Notes: generated by a model not told the origin, from the sequence alone. 64,000 nt of DNA from Marinobacter sp. DY40_1A1 (GCF_016597815.1 NZ_VCHA01000001.1:124001-188000); one strand, 5' to 3'. Positions 17,248 to 25,383 are shown, counted from the first letter of the stretch. Translations and numbers: made by a program.

Positions 17248-18435
17248 TTAATCAGGCCATTGCCAGGCTGGTGCGTCCAATAACCCCTGGCCCACAACAA
17301 CCGTTTCACCCAGTTCCTTGTTCAGGGCAATCGAGTTGCAGTCACCATCCCTTTCCAGCGTTGCCACTAACCGTGGTGCGTGGGAAACCACCCAAACCTG
17401 AGTCTCCCGCGAGGCGCGGATAATCAATCTGCCCAGTGCGGGAAGCAGGTCCGGGTGCAGGCTGGTTTCCGGCTCGTTCAGCACCAACAGGGAAGGGGGC
17501 CGGGGTGTAAGCAATGCAGCTACCAACAGAAGGTAGCGCAGCGTTCCGTCAGAAAGTTCTGCCTGGTTCAGCGGCCGCAACAGACCATCCTGCAGGAACT
17601 CCAGAACAAAGCGATTACCTGAGCCTGCAGAAAAGTTTATCGTGGCTCCGGGAAACGCATCCTCAATCGCGTGATACAACGCCTGGCGGTCGCCTATCTC
17701 ATGGATGGTTCGCAGGGCGGCAACCAGGCTATGGCCATCATGGTCGAGCACGGGGGTTCGCGTGCCTATCTGTGGCGTACGAATGGCGGACTGGGGATCA
17801 GTTCTGAACTGATCGTAGAAGCGCCAGTTGCGGATAGTTTGTCGCACCGCGTGCACTTCTGGCACAGCCACCGGGTCGCTGATTTCGTTGAGGATGCTTT
17901 CATAAGAATTGAGGTGGGCGTTATACACCTCCCATTTTCGGCCGGAGCGTACTTTTACTACAGGCCCAACGCGGTCGATCAGGCAGCTGCTGGGCCGGCA
18001 CACATCGCCCACCCAAATGCATTCACGCTTTATTTCCGGGTCGAACTGAAACATGGACGGGTCTTGGTAGCCGGCAAAACCCTGTGGTGCTGGCATTCCC
18101 AATGATATGGCATAACTGAACTCTTCACCCGCAAAGCCCAGTCTCAGGCGTGAGTTGTGTTTTCGTGCAGAGCCTTGAACAGGTGCGGAGCCTTCTCTCA
18201 TGGCGCTGGTAAAGTTGTCAGGCCCGGCCCAGAAGGTGTATTCCAGCCCGCCTTCCTGTGCGATCGACGAAATCAGGTTTCCTTTCGCTGCTTCTGCAAG
18301 CAAACGCAGCGATTTGTACAGGTTGGATTTGCCGCAACCGTTTGCGCCCGTAACCACATTAAGGCCCGCCAAAGGCGCAACAATGCCCTTCAGGCTGCGG
18401 TAGTTTGATACTGCGAATGCATTGATCATGCTCAC
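17248..18435 (-). CDS. SMC/RecF-type AAA ATPase, last gene of the DUF802 operon
   Basis: A 395-residue ATPase of the COG4637/COG1106 kind. Walker A is GANGCGKSN (30-38); an ABC-type signature is suggested by LNQAELSDGTLRYL near 280-293; Walker B with the catalytic Glu pair is LLVLNEPETSLHP; and a switch His lies in VVSHAPRL. The domain is an uninterrupted head with a modest insertion and no TOPRIM nuclease, so it is not an OLD protein. GTG 18435 gives a 4-nt overlap with the DUF2894 stop (GTGA), like every other junction in this operon; ATG 18429 is the alternative. The overlap argues that it belongs functionally to the DUF3348-DUF802-OmpA-DUF2894 set. Its substrate (DNA, or a partner protein) is unknown. 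Confidence 0.85.
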   Translation of the reverse strand: MSMINAFAVSNYRSLKGIVAPLAGLNVVTGANGCGKSNLYKSLRLLAEAAKGNLISSIAQEGGLEYTFWAGPDNFTSAMREGSAPVQGSARKHNSRLRLGFAGEEFSYAISLGMPAPQGFAGYQDPSMFQFDPEIKRECIWVGDVCRPSSCLIDRVGPVVKVRSGRKWEVYNAHLNSYESILNEISDPVAVPEVHAVRQTIRNWRFYDQFRTDPQSAIRTPQIGTRTPVLDHDGHSLVAALRTIHEIGDRQALYHAIEDAFPGATINFSAGSGNRFVLEFLQDGLLRPLNQAELSDGTLRYLLLVAALLTPRPPSLLVLNEPETSLHPDLLPALGRLIIRASRETQVWVVSHAPRLVATLERDGDCNSIALNKELGETVVVGQGLLDAPAWQWPD

Positions 18436-19061
18436 GAGCTCATCCCCTTTCGCCCCAGCTTTTCCAGCGCCATTAGCGTATCTGTGTATTTCACCAGCCG
18501 GTTCAAATAGTCCGGTGACAGCCTCTGCATTTCAGCCATTGCCAGGCTCACCAGGCGGTGGGCATTCATGGGGCCGGCATCTTCAGGAGCCTGTTCGATG
18601 GCGTGGCGAACACGGTCCTGGAGGGCTTGCTCGCCACGGTCCGCCGATGCTCTGGTCATGGCTTTAAGTGGCTGACGGGGATTGGCGGCTGCAGCGCGCT
18701 GGGGCGCTTCTGAGCCTTCTTCGGGCGCTCCAAACACCAGCTGTTCAAGCGTCGACCGGGGTTGTGTTTGAGGTGCACTCTGGGTTTGATTGAGCTTGTC
18801 CAGCAGAGCTGAGAGCGGCGAAGGGGCAAGGGTTTCAATGGCTTGTGTCGACTGCTGGGGTACTTCGAATCGTGTTTTGTAGTCGGCGACTGCCTGTTCC
18901 AGCTTCTGCCAGTGTGGGGTGTGCTGCAGGCCTTTTGCTTCCAGACGCAGTGCCAGAGCTTCAAGATAGCGAAAGCCAACCGGGTTCATCTGGTCGGCTC
19001 CGGAGTTTCGAAGGTCTTCCAGTTGTGGGTGCATGGCCTTGGCTTCAGCTATCGCATTCAT
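18432..19061 (-). CDS. DUF2894 domain protein
   Basis: A 209-residue soluble protein. The N-terminal part (LEDLRNSGADQMNPVGFRYLEALALRLEAKG type, residues about 12-45) and the C-terminal block (VRHAIEQAPEDAGPMNAHRL, then MQRLSPDYLNRLVKYTDTLMALE, residues about 150-202) match DUF2894 as I remember it. The middle is a variable Gln/Pro/Ser-rich linker. Function unknown. In my recollection this family recurs beside DUF3348, DUF802 and OmpA-type genes in beta- and gammaproteobacteria. The ATG overlaps the stop of the OmpA gene by 4 nt and the gene's own stop overlaps the ATPase start, so stoichiometric co-production is likely. The helical C-terminus may dock on the cytoplasmic tail of the channel protein. 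Confidence 0.78.
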   Translation of the reverse strand: MNAIAEAKAMHPQLEDLRNSGADQMNPVGFRYLEALALRLEAKGLQHTPHWQKLEQAVADYKTRFEVPQQSTQAIETLAPSPLSALLDKLNQTQSAPQTQPRSTLEQLVFGAPEEGSEAPQRAAAANPRQPLKAMTRASADRGEQALQDRVRHAIEQAPEDAGPMNAHRLVSLAMAEMQRLSPDYLNRLVKYTDTLMALEKLGRKGMSS

Positions 19062-19717
19062 CCGTTGCCAGCCTCCGCTTCAGCGTTTGCAGGTGCTTGA
19101 GGCGCCAGAGGTACGGTGCTGATTTCTACCCGCCGATTCTGAGCACGGGATTCTGCATCAATATTGGGCACCGCCGGATGGTGCGGGCCAAAGGCGGCGG
19201 CGAATACCCGGTCGTTGGGCAGGCCAAGTTCTATTAATGTTCGGGTGACTGTGAGTGCCCTTTGTGCAGACAGCCCCCAGTTGTCCTGGTACCGGTTGCC
19301 GCTGTGCATGGGCAGGTCATCGGTGAAGCCGCTGATCATCAGCAGTTCCTGGTGCTGAGTCAGATAGGTTTGCAGCGGGGTAATGAGGGCTTCCAATACT
19401 TCCACACCGTCGGCTTGCAGCTGATCCGAGTTCAGCTCAAACAGCACGTTGCCACTGATGCCGATGCGGCCATTGTGAAAGGTCACCAGGCCTTTGGTGA
19501 GCGGATCTTCCAGTGCTTGCTCCAGGGCAATGCGTCGCTGTTCTTCGGCTTCCCGCTTGGCTTTTTCTTCCTCAAGGGATTGGCTGAGTTCCAGTTGAAC
19601 GCCAATCACCCACACCAGTATCAGCACCAGAATACCCACCAGTGCAGCCATCAGGTCTGAGAATATTGCCCAGATAGGAGTGGACTGCTGTTCACCGTCT
19701 TCCAGATATTCCATCAA
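19058..19717 (-). CDS. OmpA/MotB-like peptidoglycan-binding stator protein (ZorB-like)
   Basis: A 219-residue protein with one N-terminal membrane helix (about 15-42). Asp21 in WAIFSDLMAALVGILVLIL sits where MotB, TolR and ZorB carry the proton-accepting Asp. A short charged coiled coil (about 48-70, EEEKAKREAEEQRR) leads to a C-terminal OmpA domain (about 85-210) with the peptidoglycan-binding pattern NWGLSAQRA and NRRVEI. So the protein should anchor a proton channel to the cell wall. It follows the DUF802 gene with an ATGA overlap, as expected for a channel pair. MotA/MotB-type flagellar stators are excluded by the partner's long tail and the absence of flagellar genes nearby. Confidence 0.85.
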   Translation of the reverse strand: MMEYLEDGEQQSTPIWAIFSDLMAALVGILVLILVWVIGVQLELSQSLEEEKAKREAEEQRRIALEQALEDPLTKGLVTFHNGRIGISGNVLFELNSDQLQADGVEVLEALITPLQTYLTQHQELLMISGFTDDLPMHSGNRYQDNWGLSAQRALTVTRTLIELGLPNDRVFAAAFGPHHPAVPNIDAESRAQNRRVEISTVPLAPQAPANAEAEAGNG

Positions 19718-21573
19718 CTGGCTCCGCTGGTCTCGGTGTGATTTGCGATCAGAGCCGAAGCCGCATCAATCACATCTTTCTGGGAACTCACAGAGAGGTC
19801 GATGACTTCTCGGGCCTGGGCAACGTAATACGCCAGTTGTTCATCGTGGCGCTTGCCGGCTCCATCCAGTGCTTTCTGAATGTTGGCCAGGCTTTCCTGA
19901 AGCTGAGTGTTAGACGCGCTGAACAGCTCCACTGCGGCAAGGAAGGATTCGCTGAGGGCGCCGACTTCCTGGCTGCTGCCGGTGATGTCTTCGCCCAGTT
20001 TGCCGAGTTGCTGGCTTTGTTCCTGAATCAGCACATTGAAGCGTTCACTTATGCCTGTGAGGGTTTCACCTGCGCCGCTGATAAGAGAATCCACCGCCTC
20101 GCGCTGACTGTCTGCATTGTTGCGCTGGGATTCCAGAAGGCTGTCCAGCTCCTGAACCAGCCGCTGACGCTCTTCCAGCAGCTGGTTTTCCCGTTCGCTG
20201 TTGCGGGCCATTTCGCCTTGCAGTTGCGAGATCACCCGTGCGGCGGCTTTGGGGGTTTCCGACGCGGTTTCTATCAGGCGGGTCATGGGGGCTTCCAGGC
20301 CTGCGCCCAATTCGGTCAGGTGTTTGGTGACGGTTGCTTCCAGCTGGGCCAGGCGTTCATTGGCCGCGTCGCCTCGGGTTGCTTCTTGCTCATGCAGTTG
20401 AGAAAGCTGCTCGCTGATACGGGTGATGAGAGCATCCAGGCCTTGTTGCTGATTGGTGGTAAGCTTGGCGCTTTCTTCACGGAAGTGGGATTGGTATTCC
20501 TGCAAGGTATTCTGCAGAGCTTTGCTGTGTTCAGCCGAGGCTTGTTGCTGAGCCAGAAGATTTTGCTGCCAGTTATTACCTGCTTCCTGTGTGGTTTTCT
20601 GGAAGCTATCTGTGAGTTCAGCAAGCTGCTGCTCGGTGGTGGCAGACCAGTCTTCCTGGAGCTTTCCGGCGCTGGACTGCAGAGTTGTCATGGCTTCGGT
20701 AACGATCGGCTCTATGCGCTCAGCGGCCAGGCGGCTGCTCGATTCCAGAGCTTTCTCAAGAGACTCGGCCACAGACGTTGCCAGGGTCTGGTAGTGACCG
20801 CCAACGGTGGTGTGGAACTCTTGCTGATTTCGGGTAAGGGATTGCTCAAGCTGCTGCCCTAGCTGCTCCATGCGGGCGGTCATGGATTCCATGGCAGTTG
20901 CCAGTTGGGGCAGGGCTTCTGCTTGGGATTCCAGTGCTTTGAACGCCTGTTGGCGCTGATAGTCTGTCGACAGGTGGTGTAACCGCTGGCGCAGAGTCTT
21001 ATCCAGCTGGCGGGATACCTGTAAGAGTTCCCGGCGGCTGAGGGTGGAGGCCAGCCCCAACATTGCGGACGCTGCCACACCGGCAATGGAGGTGCCGAAG
21101 GCCAAGCTCAGCCCGGCAATCGGGGCGGCCAGAGCGCTGCGAATCACACTGAGTTCGGTGCTGCCATCCAATGCAGATGCCGCGCCGCTCAAGGTCACAA
21201 TCATGCCGGCAAAGGTGCCTAGCAGGCCAAGCATAACCAATAGGCCAACCAGGTAGGGCGTAAACTGCGGGCTTGGCAGTGCAGCAAAATGCCCATCAAT
21301 GCGCCTCTGTACTGCAAACTGAACTTGCTCCGGCAGGCCGGAGAGCCAGCTTGTCAGTTGCTCGCGGCTTTCCGGTGTGGTGCCCAGCTTCTGTTGCAGT
21401 TTTCGGGTTGTGCTCCGGAACCCCATCAACTCAACAAACCCCAGCGTGTAGACCGCCGCAATGATGACCGTTACGGACAGCGCCAGCAGGTCAGAGCCTA
21501 AAAAGCGCTGGCCAATCCAGGCCGTTACCGCCAGGCCTATGGCAAAAGCGAAAAAGAAGAAAAGTCTGCTCAT
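19714..21573 (-). CDS. DUF802 channel protein with long coiled-coil tail (MotA/ExbB/ZorA-like)
   Basis: A 619-residue protein. Helices are predicted at about 4-22, 29-51, 105-130 and 147-175. The third contains LGLLGTFAGMIVTLSG (115-130) and the fourth AFGTSIAGVAASAMLGLAS (158-176); both match the pore-helix signatures of MotA, ExbB/TolQ and ZorA. Residues about 180-619 are almost entirely heptad-rich, Gln/Glu/Ala/Leu-dense coiled coil with no other domain, which gives a predicted cytoplasmic tail of over 400 residues like the intracellular tail of ZorA. Predicted role: ion channel that turns proton flow into motion or a signal along the tail. It is flanked by 4-nt overlaps with DUF3348 and the OmpA gene. 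DUF802 itself has no assigned function that I know. Confidence 0.82.
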   Translation of the reverse strand: MSRLFFFFAFAIGLAVTAWIGQRFLGSDLLALSVTVIIAAVYTLGFVELMGFRSTTRKLQQKLGTTPESREQLTSWLSGLPEQVQFAVQRRIDGHFAALPSPQFTPYLVGLLVMLGLLGTFAGMIVTLSGAASALDGSTELSVIRSALAAPIAGLSLAFGTSIAGVAASAMLGLASTLSRRELLQVSRQLDKTLRQRLHHLSTDYQRQQAFKALESQAEALPQLATAMESMTARMEQLGQQLEQSLTRNQQEFHTTVGGHYQTLATSVAESLEKALESSSRLAAERIEPIVTEAMTTLQSSAGKLQEDWSATTEQQLAELTDSFQKTTQEAGNNWQQNLLAQQQASAEHSKALQNTLQEYQSHFREESAKLTTNQQQGLDALITRISEQLSQLHEQEATRGDAANERLAQLEATVTKHLTELGAGLEAPMTRLIETASETPKAAARVISQLQGEMARNSERENQLLEERQRLVQELDSLLESQRNNADSQREAVDSLISGAGETLTGISERFNVLIQEQSQQLGKLGEDITGSSQEVGALSESFLAAVELFSASNTQLQESLANIQKALDGAGKRHDEQLAYYVAQAREVIDLSVSSQKDVIDAASALIANHTETSGAS

Positions 21574-22274
21574 GGAGAATCCATTACCTCGTTGTGGCAG
21601 GCCTCAAGTAATCCCAGTACTGGCTCCAGCCGAACATCCAGTTCAGCGAGTAAAAGATTCTGCGCTTCTTCGCAGTAACGGTGGAGCCAATCATCCGGCG
21701 CAATGCCGGTTTCGTGGGAGGGATCAGAGGTTGTTTGTTCTGCGGGAGACAGCGCGTGAAATCGCTGCTCCAATACTTTGGAAATATGAGAGAAACACTG
21801 GCTGGTGTACCCGGTCATTGCCTGGTCGAAGGTTGAATCCAGCTCTGCCAGCCTGGCCAGATTCTGGTTGTGATCCTTCATCGCTTTTCGGGTTTTGTCG
21901 CGAAGCTGACGGCTGGCGGCGATCACTCTGCGTTGCAGGGTTAGCCAGCTATTCAAATACAGTTCAAAATCCACATTATCCGTTGGCTCAATTTCATCGC
22001 CGTACTTGGAGATTTTTCGAACGAGTGCTGTGCGAGTGGTGGCCAGTTCCTTAATGATTCGTTCAAAAGCTGGCCCTTGATCCATGCCCGGATGGCGGGT
22101 TCGAAAAGCAATCGCGGAATCCAGAACAAGGGTGTCTGAAAGCCCAAACAGTCGCCCCAGTCGTTCGCCACAACAGGGCAGCGGGCCGTCAGCAAGCGGC
22201 GCCCCGGATTGGGCTAGCAGCTGCAGCAGCCTTGGTGGTGAAACCCCGGCAGAATGTGAGGGTGATTGAGTCAT
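21570..22274 (-). CDS. DUF3348 domain protein, first gene of the channel operon
   Basis: A 234-residue soluble protein matching DUF3348: PPRLLQLLAQSG near the N-terminus, a conserved RLGRLFGLSDTLVLDSAI block, then a mostly helical body with FELYLNSWLTLQRRVIAASRQLRDKTRKAM near the middle. Unknown function. Start is uncertain: ATG 22274 or GTG 22289 five codons upstream; neither has a good ribosome binding site. Its stop overlaps the DUF802 ATG by 4 nt, making it the first cistron of a five-gene operon. As a helical soluble protein produced with the channel it may cap or regulate the coiled-coil tail; that is only an inference. Confidence 0.78.
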   Translation of the reverse strand: MTQSPSHSAGVSPPRLLQLLAQSGAPLADGPLPCCGERLGRLFGLSDTLVLDSAIAFRTRHPGMDQGPAFERIIKELATTRTALVRKISKYGDEIEPTDNVDFELYLNSWLTLQRRVIAASRQLRDKTRKAMKDHNQNLARLAELDSTFDQAMTGYTSQCFSHISKVLEQRFHALSPAEQTTSDPSHETGIAPDDWLHRYCEEAQNLLLAELDVRLEPVLGLLEACHNEVMDSP

Positions 22275-22377
22275 CAAATAATCGCGCACAGGTTGGGTAA
22301 CAGGAAAATCCCGGGCTTTCTGGGGCGACTATTCTAAAGGGTATGGGAGGTGATTGATAATGACTGAATTGCCAGAA

Positions 22378-22412
22378 ATATATGCCCGAACAGACTATGC
22401 CCGGGCATATAT
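22378..22412. other. Perfect 11-bp inverted repeat between prx and the DUF3348 operon
   Basis: ATATATGCCCG (22378-22388) and CGGGCATATAT (22402-22412) flank a 13-nt loop. It lies 15 nt beyond the stop of the peroxiredoxin gene (minus strand) and about 100 nt before the DUF3348 start. It could end prx transcription, although only a short T-containing run follows, or be an operator for the operon downstream. Confidence 0.6.
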
Positions 22413-22426
22413 GCAGTGCTAACCGA

Positions 22427-23164
22427 TCAGCGCTTGGCCATCAGTGCTTCAAGTTCATCGGCGCCGCCAACCAGCTGGCCGTCGATAAATACTTGCGGGG
22501 TTGTGCCTTTGCCGGTCACTGCCTGCAGGGTGCTGTAAGACAAGCCGCCACTGCCCAGCTTGATCTCTTCATACTTGTAACCCTTGCTCTGTAGCAGCGA
22601 TTTGGCGCGCGTACAGTGCGGGCACCCGGGCTTTGTGAATACTGTTACCCGTGCCGGCAGGGTTGCATCCGGCTTGATGTAGTTGAGCATTGTGTCGGCA
22701 TCGGACACTTCAAACGGGTCGCCAGGCCTGTCTGGCTCTATGAACATCTTTTCAATGGTGCCGTCTTTCACCAGCATGGAATAGCGCCAGCTGCGGTCAC
22801 CAAACCCGATGGCGCTTTTGCTGACCAGCATGCCCATCTCACGGGAGAAGTCGCCGTTGCCGTCTGGAATGAATTCGATGTTGTCGGCGTGCTGGTCTTC
22901 AGCCCATGCCTGCATGACGAATGGGTCGTTCACCGACAGGCAAATTACACGATCTACGCCCAGCGTTTTGAATACCGGTGCCAGTTCGTTGTATCGCGGT
23001 AAATGAGTGCTTGAACAGGTTGGTGTAAACGCGCCCGGCAAGGCGAACACAATCACCGTTTGTCCGTTGAATAACTCGTCGCTGGTTACCGATGTCCACT
23101 CGTTATCACGACGAATGGGAAACGTAACCTGGGGGACTTTTTTACCTTCCGATGAACTTAACAT
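22427..23164 (-). CDS. Peroxiredoxin-glutaredoxin fusion (Prx5 type)
   Basis: A 245-residue hybrid antioxidant enzyme. Residues 1-160 are an AhpC/TSA Prx5 domain with the peroxidatic Cys50 in PGAFTPTCSSTHLP. Residues about 170-245 are a glutaredoxin with CPHC (Cys181, Cys184), then the cis-Pro motif TTPQVFIDG and a GGADEL turn. Fusions of this type reduce peroxides with glutathione without a separate reductase. The ATG has AAGGAG 8 nt upstream. The closing 11-bp inverted repeat lies after the stop. It stands alone between the channel operon and the lipase-chaperone-like gene. I see no convincing OxyR box by eye, so peroxide control remains a guess. Confidence 0.93.
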   Translation of the reverse strand: MLSSSEGKKVPQVTFPIRRDNEWTSVTSDELFNGQTVIVFALPGAFTPTCSSTHLPRYNELAPVFKTLGVDRVICLSVNDPFVMQAWAEDQHADNIEFIPDGNGDFSREMGMLVSKSAIGFGDRSWRYSMLVKDGTIEKMFIEPDRPGDPFEVSDADTMLNYIKPDATLPARVTVFTKPGCPHCTRAKSLLQSKGYKYEEIKLGSGGLSYSTLQAVTGKGTTPQVFIDGQLVGGADELEALMAKR

Positions 23165-23283
23165 TTAAAACTCCTTGGAGTTCGTGGGTTATTTGTTCGA
23201 AAGGGAAACTGTATCGCAATCAAACCTTTCTGGACACAGGAGATTGCCAGAGCCAAGTATAAAGTCGAGAGCCCCTTCGTAAG

Positions 23284-24309
23284 TCAGTTCAGCCCATACT
23301 GCCGGGGCCGTTCAAACCGGTAAAATCCTTCCTCTTCTTCCCGGGCGATGGTCGGCGCAGCCATTCCGAAGTGCTTCTCGCGCAATTCGTTGAGTGCTGT
23401 TTTGAGCGCTTCCCCAGACAGGCGCTGGTTTAGAGCGTCCCGTTCGGTGGTGTAGACTTCGCCCTTCTGCCATTTGTCTTCCCGGACCTGATCCTGTTCG
23501 GCCATCCGTGCCACGGCGCCTTCGGAAAAGCCTAGTTGGAGTCTGAGGCTGTTAATGGCTTGCTGGCGTTGGTTCGGGGGCAAGTTTTTGAGTTTGGTTT
23601 GCACGCTTTCCAGGCTGAAAAGAGCATGCCCCAAGGCGCCAGAACCTGCGAACTGGAAACCCAGGTCTCCGCCGTAAACCTCTTCTGCATTGGTTTTCAA
23701 CTGGTGTGCCAGCTCTGTTAGCTGCAGTTCACTGGCTTCATTCAGGTGTGTCATTTTTTGCTGGAAGACCTGTGACTTCTCTTCCAGATAGGACTTTTCT
23801 TCCCCCCATATCTGGCTTGCTATAGCCCCGAAGAGGGCTTCCCGCTGTTGCCAGAGCTCCATTTCCTGTTGAAAAACAGGGAGTGCATGCAGGCGCAGCT
23901 CGTTGTTATCCAGCCACGTGTTATAGCGGTCGAGGTTGGCCATGAGGGCTATGATTTGGTTATGTAGTTCTGGAAATGCCGTTTCTATCGCACGCTCAAA
24001 CAGTTGGGCGCCAGCGTTGGGGTACTGTTCCAGCAAGGCTCGTCGTTCGTTATACAAACGAGCTTGAGTGGCGGGCTCGGCTATGGAGTCTCCATAACTT
24101 TCCAGATATTGCACAGCCAATTTTATAGCCAACTGTGATGAATCTTTTGCCGCGGGATCTTCAAGTGAGTGTTCTGAGTTGGCGCTGTGTCCGGTTCCAT
24201 TCGTTATCTGATGCACCTGTTCATCTGATTGATGAAGGAGCATGTAGCCACCGATTGCACCAACGGCGACGATGACGGTAAGAAGGCCATAGCGTGTCTT
24301 TGAGCTCAT
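23284..24309 (-). CDS. Lipase chaperone (LifO)-like protein, divergent
   Basis: A 341-residue membrane-anchored periplasmic protein: one helix at about 7-25, a Ser/Asp-rich linker to 60, then an all-helical body. The body follows the pattern of lipase-specific foldases: paired charged helices with LWQQREALFGAIASQIWGEE and, towards the end, SLRLQLGFSEGAVARMAEQDQ and LNELREKHFGMAAPTIAREE, which align by eye with the repeats of Pseudomonas Lif. The diagnostic RxxFDYxLS motif after the linker is not seen, so it is a divergent member or a related bracelet-like protein. It sits 56 nt downstream of the SGNH-hydrolase lipoprotein on the same strand, which makes that protein the likely client. A start at ATG 24309 with AAAGG upstream is reasonable. 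Confidence 0.6.
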   Translation of the reverse strand: MSSKTRYGLLTVIVAVGAIGGYMLLHQSDEQVHQITNGTGHSANSEHSLEDPAAKDSSQLAIKLAVQYLESYGDSIAEPATQARLYNERRALLEQYPNAGAQLFERAIETAFPELHNQIIALMANLDRYNTWLDNNELRLHALPVFQQEMELWQQREALFGAIASQIWGEEKSYLEEKSQVFQQKMTHLNEASELQLTELAHQLKTNAEEVYGGDLGFQFAGSGALGHALFSLESVQTKLKNLPPNQRQQAINSLRLQLGFSEGAVARMAEQDQVREDKWQKGEVYTTERDALNQRLSGEALKTALNELREKHFGMAAPTIAREEEEGFYRFERPRQYGLN

Positions 24310-24328
24310 TGTTTTGCCTTTGAAGCAT

Positions 24329-24350
24329 GGTGGCCGCGAATGCGGCCACC
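24329..24350 (-). other. Intercistronic GC-rich hairpin
   Basis: A perfect 9-bp stem GGTGGCCGC / GCGGCCACC with a 4-nt loop (24338-24341), between the SGNH lipoprotein stop and the lipase-chaperone-like start. No T-run follows in the direction of transcription, so it looks like a stability or attenuation element rather than a terminator. Confidence 0.6.
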
Positions 24351-24365
24351 AAATTCCAGTTACTG

Positions 24366-25145
24366 TTAGAGCAGAGGTTGAAGCTTGGGCCAGATCAGAT
24401 CTGCAATTTTTGTTGAACCGCTGTCTGCGGGGTGAATGCCGTCGAAAATAATGTCTTTGTCACTGATGACCGGGCGGGTATCAACAAAGGTGCAGTCGAG
24501 CACGGAGTTCTTGCACGCACGGGCCAGAGTGGCATTGCCGTAATCGATGGCTTCTTTCATGTCTTTCAGGCGGAATAGCCCGTTTTTGGTGTAGTAGTAC
24601 CCTACAAAAATGCCCTTCCGGACACCGGCTGCCGCCATTTCATTTAGGAAATCTACGCCTTCAACGTAAGTGTTATCAATAATGTCGATACACTTCTGGC
24701 TCAGTCTTCCGAAGCGATACCACGGCGTTTTGCAGCTGTTCGAGTTGAACATGATCGCGGGGATCAGAAGGTCGTTACCGCCGCCATCACCTACCACTAT
24801 GTCGATGTTCGGGTCGTCAGAGACCGCCTCGCGAAACTGGTTAGGAATGGAAGGTGCAATCAGCTCTCCGCTAAGCTCGGCACCAGATACGGTGTAGCGT
24901 CGGAAGGTTTCACCTGCTTTTGATTCAAGCTGATTCTGTATCTCGCCAGACAGGGCGAAGATTGAGTCACCAACAAAAACCACCTGGTTGTTGTCTGCAT
25001 CCGTCACCTTGTCGTTGCTGAGCAGGTAGCCCAACTCACTGCAGCCGGTGAATAGAAACGCGACACAGACCACAACGGCAGCCCGAAGATGGGCGGCGCG
25101 GCTTGGTACCGAGACTGCGGCTCGTTTTTTAATATTGTTATCCAT
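24366..25145 (-). CDS. SGNH/GDSL-family hydrolase lipoprotein
   Basis: A 259-residue protein with an N-terminal basic segment, a hydrophobic stretch and lipobox LFTGC followed by SEL (Cys near residue 36), so it is predicted as a lipoprotein. The SGNH blocks are present: nucleophile Ser in VVFVGDSIFAL, block III as VVGDGGGNDLL, and Asp/His of block V in FDGIHPADSGS. Predicted activity: lipase, esterase or sugar deacetylase in the envelope. I chose ATG 25145 since GGAG stands 11 nt upstream and the lipoprotein signal then lies at the N-terminus; a much longer frame starting at 25304 would bury it. The downstream chaperone-like gene suggests it needs a dedicated foldase. Confidence 0.83.
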   Translation of the reverse strand: MDNNIKKRAAVSVPSRAAHLRAAVVVCVAFLFTGCSELGYLLSNDKVTDADNNQVVFVGDSIFALSGEIQNQLESKAGETFRRYTVSGAELSGELIAPSIPNQFREAVSDDPNIDIVVGDGGGNDLLIPAIMFNSNSCKTPWYRFGRLSQKCIDIIDNTYVEGVDFLNEMAAAGVRKGIFVGYYYTKNGLFRLKDMKEAIDYGNATLARACKNSVLDCTFVDTRPVISDKDIIFDGIHPADSGSTKIADLIWPKLQPLL

Positions 25146-25333
25146 TATTGCAACTCCGTTTGTAAGGGAAGTACTTTTTTCTTTTGGTACTGCAATATGG
25201 ATAGTGGCTTGTAGTGGGGGTTTATAGAAACGGAAAAACGCGGTTTGGCTTGTCCTAAGCGGCCAGTTGCAAGCCACTGTGAGCGGGGTCACATTGGATT
25301 CCAAACGGACTATTAACCTTTGTGTAAAAGGCG

Positions 25334-25372
25334 GTGGTGGTCAGCCTGCAATTGAGCCGGGGTGACCACCAC
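25334..25372 (-). terminator. Candidate terminator after the lemA-TPM operon
   Basis: GTGGTGGTCA (25334-25343) and TGACCACCAC (25363-25372) form a perfect 10-bp stem around a 19-nt loop. On the minus strand the stem is followed by GCCTTTTACAC, a short T-run. It lies 11 nt beyond the stop of the last TPM gene. The long loop and weak T-run lower confidence. Confidence 0.6.
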
Positions 25373-25383
25373 TTCAAGGCTTT

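Noticed and set aside
19738-20862. Long plus-strand frame of 374 codons inside the DUF802 gene
   Set aside because: It is antisense to a repetitive, Gln/Glu-rich coiled coil that keeps the opposite frame open. Codon composition is that of a shadow and no domain is seen.
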